Assembly (NCBI RefSeq): GCF_963576615.1
Contig: NC_088711.1
Location: 5,146,001-5,210,000 of the forward strand
DNA: 64,000 bases
Origin: Watersipora subatra
Taxonomy: Eukaryota; Bryozoa; Gymnolaemata; Cheilostomatida; Watersiporidae
Direction: 5' to 3'
This document shows positions 1 through 10,212 of this stretch, one piece after another (the stretch's first letter is position 1; each line of letters opens with the position of its first letter). A model generated the notes under the pieces. It was not told where the DNA came from. It saw nothing but the letters and a program-made list of their open reading frames with translations, and made no database searches. Position numbers and translations under genes: made by a program.

Positions 1-1445
1 TCAGACCTAAGAGTACCTATCTTTTCCCTGAAAAGTTTCTAACTAGAACTTCAAATTCCTTAAATTTGTCAAGCACTTCAGATTTATAACGTAAAAAATA
101 CACAGCAGAATATCGAGAAAAATCATCAATGATTGATACAATATATTTACTGCCACTAATCGATTCAGTTTCAAAAGAGCACACATCTGAATGAATTAAT
201 TATAATCTACGTTTAGATCTGATACTTCCCACTGAGTGAAATGGTTTTCGAGTCATTTTTCCTTGCACACAGCTCTCACAGAAGGAAATACTGTCACTTG
301 GAATTTTGGTCCCCATTAATACATTGTTATAATTCAACTTACTTAGAGTTGTTTCACTTGCATGAGCAAAGCGTTTATGCCAAGTGTCGATAGCTGTGGC
401 TGCAATTTCATCTGTATTTCTGCATACTGGCTCACAATCCAGATAATAAAGTTTATTCTTCATAGTACCCATAGCGTGTACTCTTTTCTGTTCATCATTT
501 AACCAACATCTACTTTTACCAAACTGGACAATTTTTCCTTTCTCGGTGGCTGATCTTACAGAAAACAAGCTTCCAGCTAGACTTGGCACGTGTAAGACGT
601 CATAGATAATAGCAGTTCTATACGAACTTTGCGCCCTAGGTTGAGCATTACACGAACGTTACCAACGCCTATGGCATCAACTATGTGTCCATCACCCAGG
701 CTGACTTTCTCCGAGGTATCTAAGGTACTCACTAAACCTTTCGCGGTGAGGTGTAATGTGACGAGATGCACCTGAGTCTATAATCCATGGTGAATTTTGT
801 GTTGATGTAGAGTTTTCTACAACGAATGCAAAGTCAGTATTACTATTATCTGTTGATACTTGTTTTGCTGTGTGCTGCTGTGATCTCTTTTGATTGTCTG
901 GACAGTAACGACAAATATGTCCTTGGTTGTGGCAGCCAAAACATACCAAAGGCTGTCTCGGTCTCCTGTAATGTTTTTTGTGTGACCAGAGCAGCATCTG
1001 GCGGGTGATTTAAGTTGCTTCCATGATCCATCACGTTGCCTTTCTAGTCGTTTCTGCTCTTCATTTGTTCAAGGTGATGTTCTATAGGTGTACCTTCTTT
1101 CATGACACTTCGAAAGTATTGCTTTTTTAAAAACAGTTTGTTCGCCAAGGTATTTCGTTCAAAATGTGCTTGCAATTTATCCAATGCAGATTTTGCATCT
1201 GCACATTCTGTTATAAGATACAGTACATTGTCACCTACTGCAAGCACTATAGTAGAGAATGCTTTGCTGCAATTCTTCGTGAATGCAGATTTGACATCGG
1301 CAGCTGCATCATCTGCAGAAGCTTCTTCGGTACCCTCAACAAAACCATACAAGTCTTTGGCTATCAGCAAATGTTCCATTTTGAATTTCCATGTTGAGTA
1401 GTTGGTTCCACTCAGTTTGTCTATCGACCATTTTTCCTCAGTCAT
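1..1445 (-). pseudogene. Copia-type LTR retrotransposon gag-pol, decayed and cut by window edge
   Basis: Reading leftwards on the minus strand, the parts come in Ty1/copia order. A Gag segment starts at the ATG at 1445 (MTEEKWSIDKLSGTNYSTWK) and runs to about 1044. A CCHC-type zinc knuckle (CFGCHNQGHICRYC) lies near 940-900. An aspartic protease motif (WIIDSGASRHIT) lies near 790-750. A 'VSLGDGH' protease segment follows near 700. A GAG-pre-integrase zinc finger with HKRFAHAS and C-x2-C lies near 400-250. The integrase start (IDDFSRY) lies near 140 and the frame runs off the left edge. At least two frameshifts (about 1040-1000 and 700) and a stop near 198-200 break what would be one long frame, so this copy is inactive. 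Family order and motifs are established knowledge; the frame breaks are read directly. Confidence 0.88.
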
Positions 1446-1536
1446 TTCGAGTGATTACTCCAGAGGTATAATATAGTCATTGCAACTAAATAATCCAGTT
1501 TTCCAACAAAGAGTCACACAGTAGTCAATCTGGTAA

Positions 1537-1550
1537 CTGGGCCCATAACC
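1537..1550 (-). promoter_or_regulatory. Retrotransposon primer-binding site matching half of initiator tRNA-Met
   Basis: The minus strand reads GGTTATGGGCCCAG directly next to the LTR end. This is complementary to the anticodon arm of initiator tRNA-Met, the half-tRNA primer used by Drosophila copia rather than the tRNA 3' end used by most LTR elements. Confidence 0.75.
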
Positions 1551-1692
1551 TGTTGATTGTCTATGTTTTATAGCTGAAACATAAATTACTATAGTGAACG
1601 TTAAGACAGTATATTTTTTATATCAGTTCAATATGACAGCTACGACAGGAGTGACCAACCTTTTAATCACACCATAACAAGTATTATCAACA
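1551..1692 (-). repeat. Short (142-bp) LTR of the Copia element
   Basis: The segment begins TGTTGATTG and ends TATCAACA, the expected TG...CA with inverted ends, and abuts the primer-binding site. At 142 bp it is much shorter than the LTR of Drosophila copia, closer to the short LTRs of the GalEa-like clade known from aquatic animals (inference). The partner LTR lies outside the window, so LTR identity and target duplication cannot be checked. Confidence 0.6.
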
Positions 1693-1827
1693 GCTGGCAA
1701 GCCAAGCTAGAAAAGCAAAAAAGCCACATAAACCAGTAAACTATAATTACATTACACTAGAAATAAGCTATGAAAAGCTTGACAAAAAGGACAATAATAT
1801 TTCAACATCCTCTTCCGTGATGCCTAA

Positions 1828-3933
1828 CCCTTTGACCGGGTATAAGCCCCCCCCCCCAAAAAAAACAACCGAGACTCGTGTAATTTATTTTCGAAAATTC
1901 AAAAAAATCGATATTTTATGAACATGCATAGCTCAAATCTTAAATTTAGTTCAATGAACAAAATTTTTTGTCCATATACATTTATTCACATATCTACTAC
2001 TCAAAAAAAATTACAACCATGTGCAATTGTGGGGGTCCTCCCATGTTTTGTGACGATTCTGACGACCCGACGACAGGGATATTTAAAAAGTGACAGACGA
2101 GACGACCATTTACCAATGTAGGTGACGAGGATTGCGTAAATAGGATTACTAAAGGTACGGCTGCACGTAACGAATTTTTCGTTGGTTCGGAGTTCTGGCC
2201 GAAATCACGAAAAACGCAGAATTAATCGGTCAAAATTCACAGAATTATTTGAGCTGTGCATGCCCACCGAGTTCGTCGACGAAACGCTTTTAACAGATTA
2301 AACAAATTATTAGCGAGCACGATTCTAGCAGCTTTAGCAATTAGTATAGTCCAAGACATGTACCGTGACACACAATAAAAATACGGAAGCATTTCAACAT
2401 AGAATACACGATGTAACTGTCTAAGTCGCGCTATTATTAGTTAGCAAACGCGACTTTAGCAAATTTTAAGATATACGTAGTCCGAAAACATAATGCGACA
2501 CACAAGAAAATTATTTAAGAAAGTTATCATAGTAAATACGATGCAACTGACTTGTTTGCGCTAGAGATGTCGACATTCTCTACCACAAAACTTTTGCTGC
2601 TAAAAAGGAAATATAATTAAAAAATAAACAAATTGTAGCTATAGCGTCCAAACAATAAATACATTCAATAACGCACTTTAAGCAATTGCATCGTGTGTAC
2701 TATGTTGATTTGCACTTATACTTTTACTATTGTGTGTCATTATACGTCTCTTTGACTATACTAATTGCAAAAGCTGCTGAGATCGTGCTCGTTAGCACGA
2801 TTCTAGCAGCGCAGAATAATTCTGTGTGTTTCAATCATTTCGTGATTTTGGTTAGAACCAACGGAAATTTTGTTACGTGTTGCCGTACCGTTACTAACTT
2901 ATTATTTGTTCATAAATCACCACGGTCAACCGAAACTTCACTAGTTTTGGTTTGAAGCATCTGGCCCAGCATTTATAGACTGCCAAATAATTAAAGCAAT
3001 GAAATGCCACGACATTGACAGCAAATCCGTTTCCAAGTCTGTGACTGACAGTGATTATTAAAGGCAATCTCGGTCTATTTTCCGTACAAGAAATATAGCT
3101 CTAAAAACCTAAGACGGCTGTCACTCTTCGCGGAGTAATCAGCAACGCTCCCAAACATCACTAATATGTTTGTGAAGGTCGCTGGTTGAGCCATGCTTTT
3201 GGTTAGCAGAAGTTCAAACCTAGCGAGTTTCAGATTTTTAACGCAACCCAGTGCCACCGGTATAGATATTTGTATTGAAATAACGAATGTGAAGAAAGAG
3301 GTTGTTTTGGTTACCAATTTGAAAAAGGTGACAGTGATTTCAAAAGTGACGACAGTGATTTTAAAAGTGACGACAGTGATTTTAAAAGTGACTATTCTGA
3401 CGACAGCTTTGTGTGGTAGGACCCCCAATTGTCCCTGTATGAAATGCTTGGAAGCATCTTTTTCGGTAGAGTCAAACGCTATAACGTAGCCGTGCGAGCC
3501 ACCATAACGATCGTGTTCTCTGAATATTCCAAGTATATTAAAAGTCCAAAAAAGTTTACATCACTTCTATCATTTGAATTAATTTTATTCTGATCAGACA
3601 AAAAATCACCAACGATCGCAGGATAAAATAATCTTTTATTTTACCGTTTTGAAAGTCGAGCCGATGTTGACTGGTTTTTCCAACTTTTAATCTTTTCCAA
3701 GGAATCGCGATTTGTTTAGCTTTTAGCACAAAGCAACGCCTCTCAGATAATCGTTTCATATTGTAAATCATCGACTGATATCTTGTTGATGATATTTAAA
3801 ACTTACTAGTGTTCATATCCTTTGTTTAACGTTACTAGACGACAGCTTTATAATCGTCTACCGAAATAGACATAAATGTCGTTTCCCCACGCAACCGGTA
3901 AACGACATTCTGGTCGTTTCCCCTGTCAAAGGG
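1828..3933. mobile_element. piggyBac-like element with CTAA target duplication, non-coding
   Basis: The left end reads CCCTTTGACCGGG and the right end is its inverted form, CCCCTGTCAAAGGG. Both sides carry CTAA (1824-1827, 3934-3937). The joined flanks match a paralogous uninterrupted sequence at about 37725-37765 (TGATGCCTAA then TCTTACT), which shows the insertion limits. CCCTTT ends and a TAA-type 4-bp target point to piggyBac. No transposase frame is recognisable inside. The 2.1 kb holds a nested inverted-repeat element, a 21-bp triplicate (GTGACGACAGTGATTTTAAA type) near 3345-3390, and inverted copies of a sequence around 2018-2110 and 3330-3430. Confidence 0.65.
2146..2897. mobile_element. 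Nested MITE-like element with ~90-bp terminal inverted repeats
   Basis: The left end (TTACTAAAGGTACGGCTGCA) and right end (reverse complement TTAGTAACGGTACGGCAACA) are imperfect inverted repeats. They continue through a shared 'CGTTGGTTC...AAATCACGAAA' block. The inner part also carries the phrase GCACGATTCTAGCAGC at about 2318 and 2798. There is no coding frame. It may be subterminal structure of the enclosing element rather than a separate insertion. Confidence 0.45.
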
Positions 3934-5106
3934 CTAAGTCTTACTCGGTAAAAAGTCATGCTAGGAAGGACGCTATTTGATCTGGTCATAAATCATGCTA
4001 TCTGAATGACTAACAGGAACCAAGAAGAACAGGAGAAGCAAGACCACCTTCTTGTAGGAATTGTGCTTGCTCTATTACGTCTTTCAGGATTTTCTATTAC
4101 ATCTGCCTGCCACTCAGAAAAGGTGTACTGTTTGTAAAATATCTATTGGCCATTGCTGTGGTACACTATTCTCTTTTATATTTAGAGGTGATGATCACGA
4201 ATAGTCTTGATTCAGTTAGTCTTCTGGCTAGTTTATATTCATAAGTTCGTCGTTGTAATGGTCAGACAACTCCCTTGCTTACTGAGTTCTCAGATATTCA
4301 CATCCAAGCAACATAGCAGTTGTGCTAGATCCTCATGTTTACTGTTGATGTAATGCAGTGGTTACGGCACTGTTTTTCAGCAGTTACGGTTTTTATGAAC
4401 CACAATTTGTTATTTCTCTCAACTTGTCATCCATCAACCGTTTCAAACTCTGACATTACATATAACTAAAATACGAGTAGAATATTAGAACCACATTATG
4501 GGAAAATGTTGTTACATACTATTGCGACCTTTTATTGCCACCAGCATTGAAGAGAGTAAAAGACATATAATATTTTGTGCATAAAAGTATTTCAAGAAAA
4601 AAAACTAAACACTAGCGCTGGTATATGATTATAAGCCTTCGAAGAAATGTATGCATAAAGGTACCAAATTGCAAAGACAGTAGTTCGAGTGTCTGTCCTG
4701 CCTTCACTTGTTGTGCAAACCCCCAACTGTGGCCAAGGTCAGTGTCACAGTTTTAGATTTATATATGTCCATACTAGCTACAAAACAAAGATACTATATT
4801 ATGTACATTATTTGTAAAAGGTTTTGAAATGCTAGTGTCTGTAAACTGTTTGATCAGTCGAGGTATCAAATATGTTCAGTAACCAAATATTCTTAGCCTT
4901 CGCTCTAAATAGTGTGATCTGTACGATTTGAAACTAATCTCCAAGTAGCTCTAATAACAGAGAACAAAGACTTGTAGATGTGTGAAGAGTTCATGTCTAC
5001 TAATAATCAGTTTTATTCAAGTGACTAACAATTGATAAGAGAGAAGAGCATGAAAGCCCCACAAGTACATATGTATGCTTTTACACAGTATTCACAAATA
5101 CTATGA
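3934..5106. other. Gene-free interval, 5' part is a dispersed repeat
   Basis: About 3934-4060 is homologous to 37740-37850 (CTATCTGAATG, GGAGAAGCAAGACC) and is the right flank of the piggyBac-like insertion. The rest, to the TTAA at 5107-5110, is AT-rich with no frame or motif I can support. Confidence 0.5.
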
Positions 5107-5522
5107 TTAAAGGTTGACTTGCAACAAAATTCACATTACAGTTATTTGGTATCAAAAGATTCGCCATGTCTTGCTCTGTTGTGTTGTAGGTGTCAAATAT
5201 GTAGAAATGTGATTACAAGCTCTTAAAAGCTCAAAAACGAAAAGCCGCCGTAGATTGGAGTCTCTTGATTTCGATGACGTATCCGCAGAGTTTGGTTATT
5301 GTCTTGTCACGTGATGTTCTCGCATGAATTGAAAGGCCAATAAAAAGCTCAATATAAAACTTATCGTAGCAATAGTTTATGACAAACACTTCGGGTTTTA
5401 CCTAAGACCCCGTATCAAATATAGATGCTCGCTACTTTACAGTTTCAGCTTGGCCATTCCGTCCGACAATTCAACATACGTGTACATGTCCGAGTTGCAA
5501 TCATAAAAATTTTTCAAATTCT

Positions 5523-6130
5523 GAAGAGTTAAGACCCTGGCGTTTCGAGCCTGACGCTCTATCTGAAGAAGATCCTCGACAGAATCAAACCTCCCAGCAA
5601 GTAAGCACCGCCACTAGCCAGCTCTTATGTGCCAAGCTAGCTAGTAGTAATAGTTTTAGCTAGAGAGTGATAGAACGAATATTATTGTATATATGATTTT
5701 AATGATGATAATGATCGCTTCATATTGCGAAAAAATAATTAGATTTTTCTCGAATGACAACATTAACAATTTTAACATTTAAATCTAGTGCTGCACTGAT
5801 ATACTGTTGGATAACATCGACCAGATGTATTAGCTATGGTTGCATAGACATATCTGTTCATTTCTTTAGGAGCTAATACCACCGACTACAGAGTGGTGTG
5901 TCTGCAAGCGCTGTCAAGACATGCCATCTCTTCCTGAATGTTTGTGCTGCCATGATGCTGAGTTTGCGCATCGTCTCCATAACCACAGGGAGCATGAATG
6001 CCTGTGTATGCATCCTGGTGTGGACGAACTTGTGGCGCCTGCACCCCTGGAGTTGGGGTGGAATAATTACCTGCGATATCATACTGAGTTGGATTTTCAT
6101 TTAATGCCAACAACATCAAAGCTATGCTAG
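5523..6130 (+). CDS. P2X7 C-terminal (ballast) domain-like protein, two exons
   Basis: Exon 1 ends at 5600 (CAA, then GTAAGC). Exon 2 is 5870-6130 after TTTCTTTAG, both phase 0. Exon 1 encodes RPWRFEPDALSEEDPRQNQ, like the acidic 'FEP' lead-in of P2RX7_C proteins. Exon 2 encodes EWCVCKRCQDMP, then ECLCC and HECLCMHPG, the spacing of zinc-binding cysteines in the cytoplasmic ballast domain of P2X7. That domain is also found alone in many invertebrate proteins. No P2X channel part is present. The C-terminus is short: the Tyr/Arg-rich end of the domain is not seen before the stop at 6128-6130. Upstream, the frame is open from 5406 but has no ATG, so the start may lie in a lost exon or the copy may be decayed. 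The gene lies inside a TTAA transposon, convergent with its transposase. The function is unknown. Confidence 0.68.
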
Positions 6131-6387
6131 TGTGTCAAGCATTGTCTACAATTCTTGTGTTACACATTTAATGCATCGGTTGAACACAAATATTCTGAAC
6201 TCGTGGAACTCAAGGAGAATTGTTATATTTGGCTTGTACACTTCCTACAGTAGAGAGTGTATTAGTTTTATGATTTTATTATATAAAGATCGAGATTATT
6301 TTGATGATCAGCAATTATTGTTTTTCAATAATTGTTTTGGTAGATAATCTATTCCCATTTGGAGAGCCATCACCAAATGCTCGGAAA

Positions 6388-6584
6388 AGGTTGTGTGCAT
6401 ACCTCAATCTTGTGTTTTGGTTTATGCCGCAAATCTTGTTTGCAAGTCTGCAAACTCTTCTTCATCATCCGTTGGTGGGAAGAGCCCGAATCTTAGACAC
6501 CAAGAGGCAGGTAAAGGCCATCGCTCACCGTGACGAATTTGCGGCATAAGCCAAAACACAAGCTTGCGGTATGCACACAACCCT
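6388..6584. repeat. 47-bp inverted repeat around a ~100-bp spacer
   Basis: GGTTGTGTGCATACCTCAAT at about 6389, continuing through GTGTTTTGGTTTATGCCGCA, recurs inverted at about 6537-6584 with a few mismatches. It falls where the minus-strand transposase frame leaves its expected course after 'ITTD', so it may mark a rearrangement that helped break the transposase. Confidence 0.6.
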
Positions 6585-7939
6585 TGTAACAACATCTGTT
6601 GTAATGGACCTCACTTTCAGGCTGTGGAAAATTAGATCGGACTGGCATTGCTTGAAGCCTTCCAGCTCCATGGCATTAAAGCTGGTGGTCTCCGTTGACT
6701 GCAAAGTAAAATAAGTTACGACCAACAATCACTTTCACATTATTTGAATGAATTATTTAGCTAGATCAGCAACTTCATGTTTATGTATTGATAACTACTA
6801 AAACATTTGGGTTTTTATCAGGCTGTGAAGTAAAAACTGTCAATGTCAAAGTTTTACCTTGACAAGATGGCTGCTGACTATTAAACCGCAGCTCTGATCC
6901 ATCATAGTGTAGGCCCCGTATAGTGCGCAATGCTCCGGACTATCGCATCTACCGTCACCTGCCAAATCATGCTCCCAATCAATTGCTGCCATCAATCCCT
7001 CGTTATGCAGGGTGTACTGCTCAGCAATACACTGTAAAATATTGTAAAACTTCATTATACAAGATTAATTTGTATCATTATCATTAGTCTAAAAATGTAG
7101 AATCCTCTTCCCCTTTTTGTGTTATATTATGATGAAGAATCAGAATTTTAAATTATAATATATTTTGCTTGAAGGATGACATATTTTCATTTCAAGAAAA
7201 AAATTGTTTCTAAATGTCGTTATTCAATTAGTGTGCCTAGCTTTTACTCATATTTTCCAAGTTTATGGGTAAATATTAACACTCACACCATGTAAGCATT
7301 CTCTTTGTTGGTAGAGGCAAACGCTGTGGCTTAGTATAGCGATGTTCAGGAGCAACAGAAAACGGAGGTTCTGCGTAAGGCATCCGCCAGAAAAGAGTGA
7401 TGCAGCTGCCAGCAGGGGGTTGATGATGTGAGCTCTGTTCACCCTGGCAGTTGTTTCCCAAGTGTACGATTAGTGACAGGAGGCACATGTAACCTTGAAC
7501 TCTACCCATCCGCCTTCTCGCACCATTGTGAATGAGCAGGGGAGGGTGCAGGCGTGACAGCGAAATAGTCGCTGGAGTGCTGTCACACTTACTATTATTT
7601 TCTCTTCTTTGAAGGAGGATTCGGGTCTGAAATCACAACACAATAGTTGACTTGCAATAAGATTTGTACAACATCATTTCCTGTTATATCATATTTGCTT
7701 GATCAGAAAAAGAATAAATATATAGCCATGCAATCATGACACAGATTTTACAAAACCTTATCAGAATCCATGAAATTGTAAGCATAAAAATGTGAGTAAT
7801 AACTCTATGGATATTCTTTATATTTTGTCAAGTTTGGTTAAGTTCAGCTCTCTCTTACATGTAATTGGAGAGTGTTTGACGCTTGCCAACATAGCGCTCA
7901 AACTTTTCCCAGTCTTCAGTGGTTGGCACAAACTCTTCA

Positions 7940-8340
7940 TCATCTAATACTAATAATAATCATCTAATAATACTAATATGCTATTAACGATGATACCAGA
8001 AAATGACAATAACTATTTTGTATAACATATCTATAAGTGAGTGGGGTTAAAAAATTTGGCGAAATTAATCGTAAAACTTATAACATTATTTTATCAATTA
8101 TAGATTAATATATTACGTTTTACAGATAGATATGCAGTATGAATTAGTTTTGTTATTATAATAAAAATAATACACGTAATTAAAAAGATAAAATACTAAT
8201 AATATCATATTACAATTAAATGACATTAATATTGTAATATTAAATATAGATTAATACATTAGTATTAGGAGAATACTAGAAAATAACCCGAGTTACTACT
8301 ACTAATACAAGTAGTTCATAAAATAAATTACTCACGTGCT
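7940..8340. other. Very AT-rich interval inside the transposon
   Basis: Long runs of short TA-rich words such as ATTAATATTGTAATATTAAA, no open frame, located between the THAP remnant and the catalytic remnants. It could be an expanded or decayed transposase intron. Confidence 0.5.
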
Positions 8341-9176
8341 TTGGTGACATGTGGAGTATGCAAACAGGTTAGAAAACATGTTGTCTTTGAAATGGCAAAA
8401 ACAAAGGTAAGAGTAAGCAGGCGAATAAATAAAGTTTGTCACATCCAGCTTCACCCAGTTGCTCCACGCCCGATGATGGTCTGGTCTTTTCTCTGCTCTT
8501 GGCCAAGAAAAAAGGTGCTTCTCAGCTTGCCAGCTGCACAAACACGATGTGGCGCGTTAGACATTATGACAAATTGAAATTAACAAATTTAATACGAGAA
8601 AGCGTGTCTGTTATTTGCGATAGATCAAACTTGAACTGAAACTAACATTATCGGATCATGTGACTTACAATTCTCGCCATATGGCGCGAACAATTTCTAC
8701 AGCATTTTTCGACCATCATAGCGGACCAAAAGGCTCATCATGTTTGTCAGAGGATGATATGCAATCGTTCAAGCTAAGTTTAAAAAATTAAACATATTTT
8801 TATGCTAGGTTTTGAGATATCACTGCTCAAAGTTGCAGCATTGCGATGCCGATAAAATAGACGCGTAAGAACAACAGACATGGTTTTTATTACAAGCGTG
8901 AAGTATAGTTGTGAAAATATTTCGACGAATAAGGATGCATGAAAGTGTAAACATAAACTATCTCGCACACATATGTCACATTTTAGCCGTTTTGGAAAAC
9001 GAATCCAAACTAGGGCGGTCTCATGTCGCTGCGATTTTCTGTTCGTTTTTGAGCTTTTAAGAGCTTTTAATCACATTCCCACATATTTGGCACCTACCAC
9101 ACAACAGAGTAAGACATGGCGAATCTTTTGATACCAAATAACTGTACTGTGAATTTTATTGCAAGTCAACCTTTAA

Positions 9177-10122
9177 AGGTTGACTTGCAACAAAATTCAC
9201 ATTACAGCTATCTAGTATCAAAAGATTCATCATGTCTTACTCTGGTGTGTTATAGGTGCAAAATATGTGGAAATGTGATTACAAGCTCTTAAAAGCTCAA
9301 AAACAAACAGTTAATCGCAGCCATCGTGAAAATGCCGTAGATTGATATCCATTTTCAAAACGGCTCAAATGGGACGTAGCTGAAAACGATGGTTTCTGTT
9401 TACACTTTCATGCAACCTCATTCGTCGAAATATTTTCACAAATATTTCGACGAATGAGGTATGTATGTATACTTGTACGTATACTGTATGTATACTTCAC
9501 GCATTCACTAAAACCATGTCTATTGTCCTTACAAGCTTATTCCATTATCATTGTAATGCTGTCACGTTGAGCACTGATATCTCAAAACCTATCGTAAAAA
9601 TTCATTTAATTTTTAACCTTAGCTTGAAGGAGTGCATATCATCCTCTGATAAACATGACGAGCCTGTTGGTCACCTGTCATAGTCGAAAAATGCTGCAGA
9701 AATTGTTCGCGCCATTTGGCAGGAAGTAAGGGTCACATGATAAGATTACGACTAGATGATTAGACCAAGCTGAAATGAGACTGTAAAGTAGCGAGCATCT
9801 ATATTTGATTCGGGCTTTCCGGTAAAACCCGAAGTGTTTGTCATAAACTAGTGCTACGAGACGTTTTATATTGAGCCTTTTATTTCACGTGATAACATTA
9901 CATGTCAAAACAATAACTACAATGTTTGAGTTTGTCATCAAAATACAAAGATTCCAAACTATGGCGTTTTCGTGATGGCTGCGATTAACTGTTCGTTTTT
10001 GAGCTTTTAAAAGCTTGTAATCACATTTCCACATATTTTGCACCTACAACACAGCAGAGTAAGACATGGTGAACCTTTTGGTACCAAATAACTGTAATGT
10101 GAACTTTGTTGCAAGTAAACTT
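9177..10122. mobile_element. Non-autonomous TTAA MITE, deletion derivative of the Kolobok-like element
   Basis: It begins AGGTTGACTTGCAACAAAAT right after the TTAA shared with the larger element's right end. It ends with the inverted copy before TTAA at 10123-10126. Its left ~500 bp match the reverse complement of 8640-9172. Its right ~350 bp match the reverse complement of 5111-5470, meeting around CCAAGCTGAAA. It has no coding capacity. It lies about 30 bp from the last recognisable exon of the IgGFc gene. Confidence 0.75.
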
Positions 10123-10154
10123 TTAAGCTTTTCTCCTACAATATAACTACATAC

Positions 10155-10212
10155 CTTGCGTTAGCGAATCAGACGCCTCAACAGATTCATTGATGTTGAG
10201 TCTTATCTTTCG
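10155..10212 (-). CDS. Cytoplasmic-tail exon of the 3' unit
   Basis: The acceptor is TAACTACAAG and the donor GTATGTAG. It encodes RKIRLNINESVEASDSLTQ, starting in phase 0 exactly where the transmembrane exon ends and leaving phase 1. Its basic first residues fit the inner face of a membrane anchor. The acceptor is weak, so the exon call is moderate. Confidence 0.5.

Larger units (their letters stand above)
6060..8564 (-). pseudogene. Kolobok-like THAP transposase, fragmented
   Basis: Fragments lie in order on the minus strand. Near 8564 a start reads MSNAPHRVCAAG, and after a frameshift WSNWVKL and YSYLCFCHFKDNMF (8480-8380) follow. Together these resemble the C2CH half-domains of THAP. At 7055-6850 comes GDGRCDSPEHCALYGAYTMMD, matching the 'DxRxDSPGHxAKYGxYT' catalytic-region signature of these invertebrate transposases. 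At 6720-6600 comes FNAMELEGF followed by RSITTD, matching 'MExxG...TDRH'. At 6119-6060, LALNEN resembles the C-terminal 'LAALxxNEN' motif but overlaps the opposite-strand P2X7-C gene and may be chance. The 7276-7620 frame lies between and is unassigned. Frameshifts, stops and the palindrome at 6388-6584 make the copy inactive. I infer the family from remembered signatures. Confidence 0.58.
5111..9172. mobile_element. Kolobok-like TTAA transposon carrying a P2X7-C domain gene and a broken THAP transposase
   Basis: The ends are inverted repeats of roughly 130 bp (AGGTTGACTTGCAACAAAAT at 5111; the same reversed, ending at 9172). TTAA flanks both sides (5107-5110, 9173-9176). The outer ~350 bp on the left and ~500 bp on the right are the same sequences that make up the ~0.9-kb elements at 9177-10122 and 41698-42571, so those are internally deleted relatives. 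The 3.2-kb interior, absent from them, holds a plus-strand gene (5523-6130) and transposase remnants on the minus strand (about 6060-8564). TTAA target duplication plus a THAP-type transposase fits the Kolobok superfamily. piggyBac also uses TTAA, but its ends normally begin CCC and its transposase has no THAP. Confidence 0.72.

Noticed and set aside
5486-5504. ATG at 5486 as start of the P2X7-C gene
   Set aside because: It is out of frame with the exon and stops after six codons.
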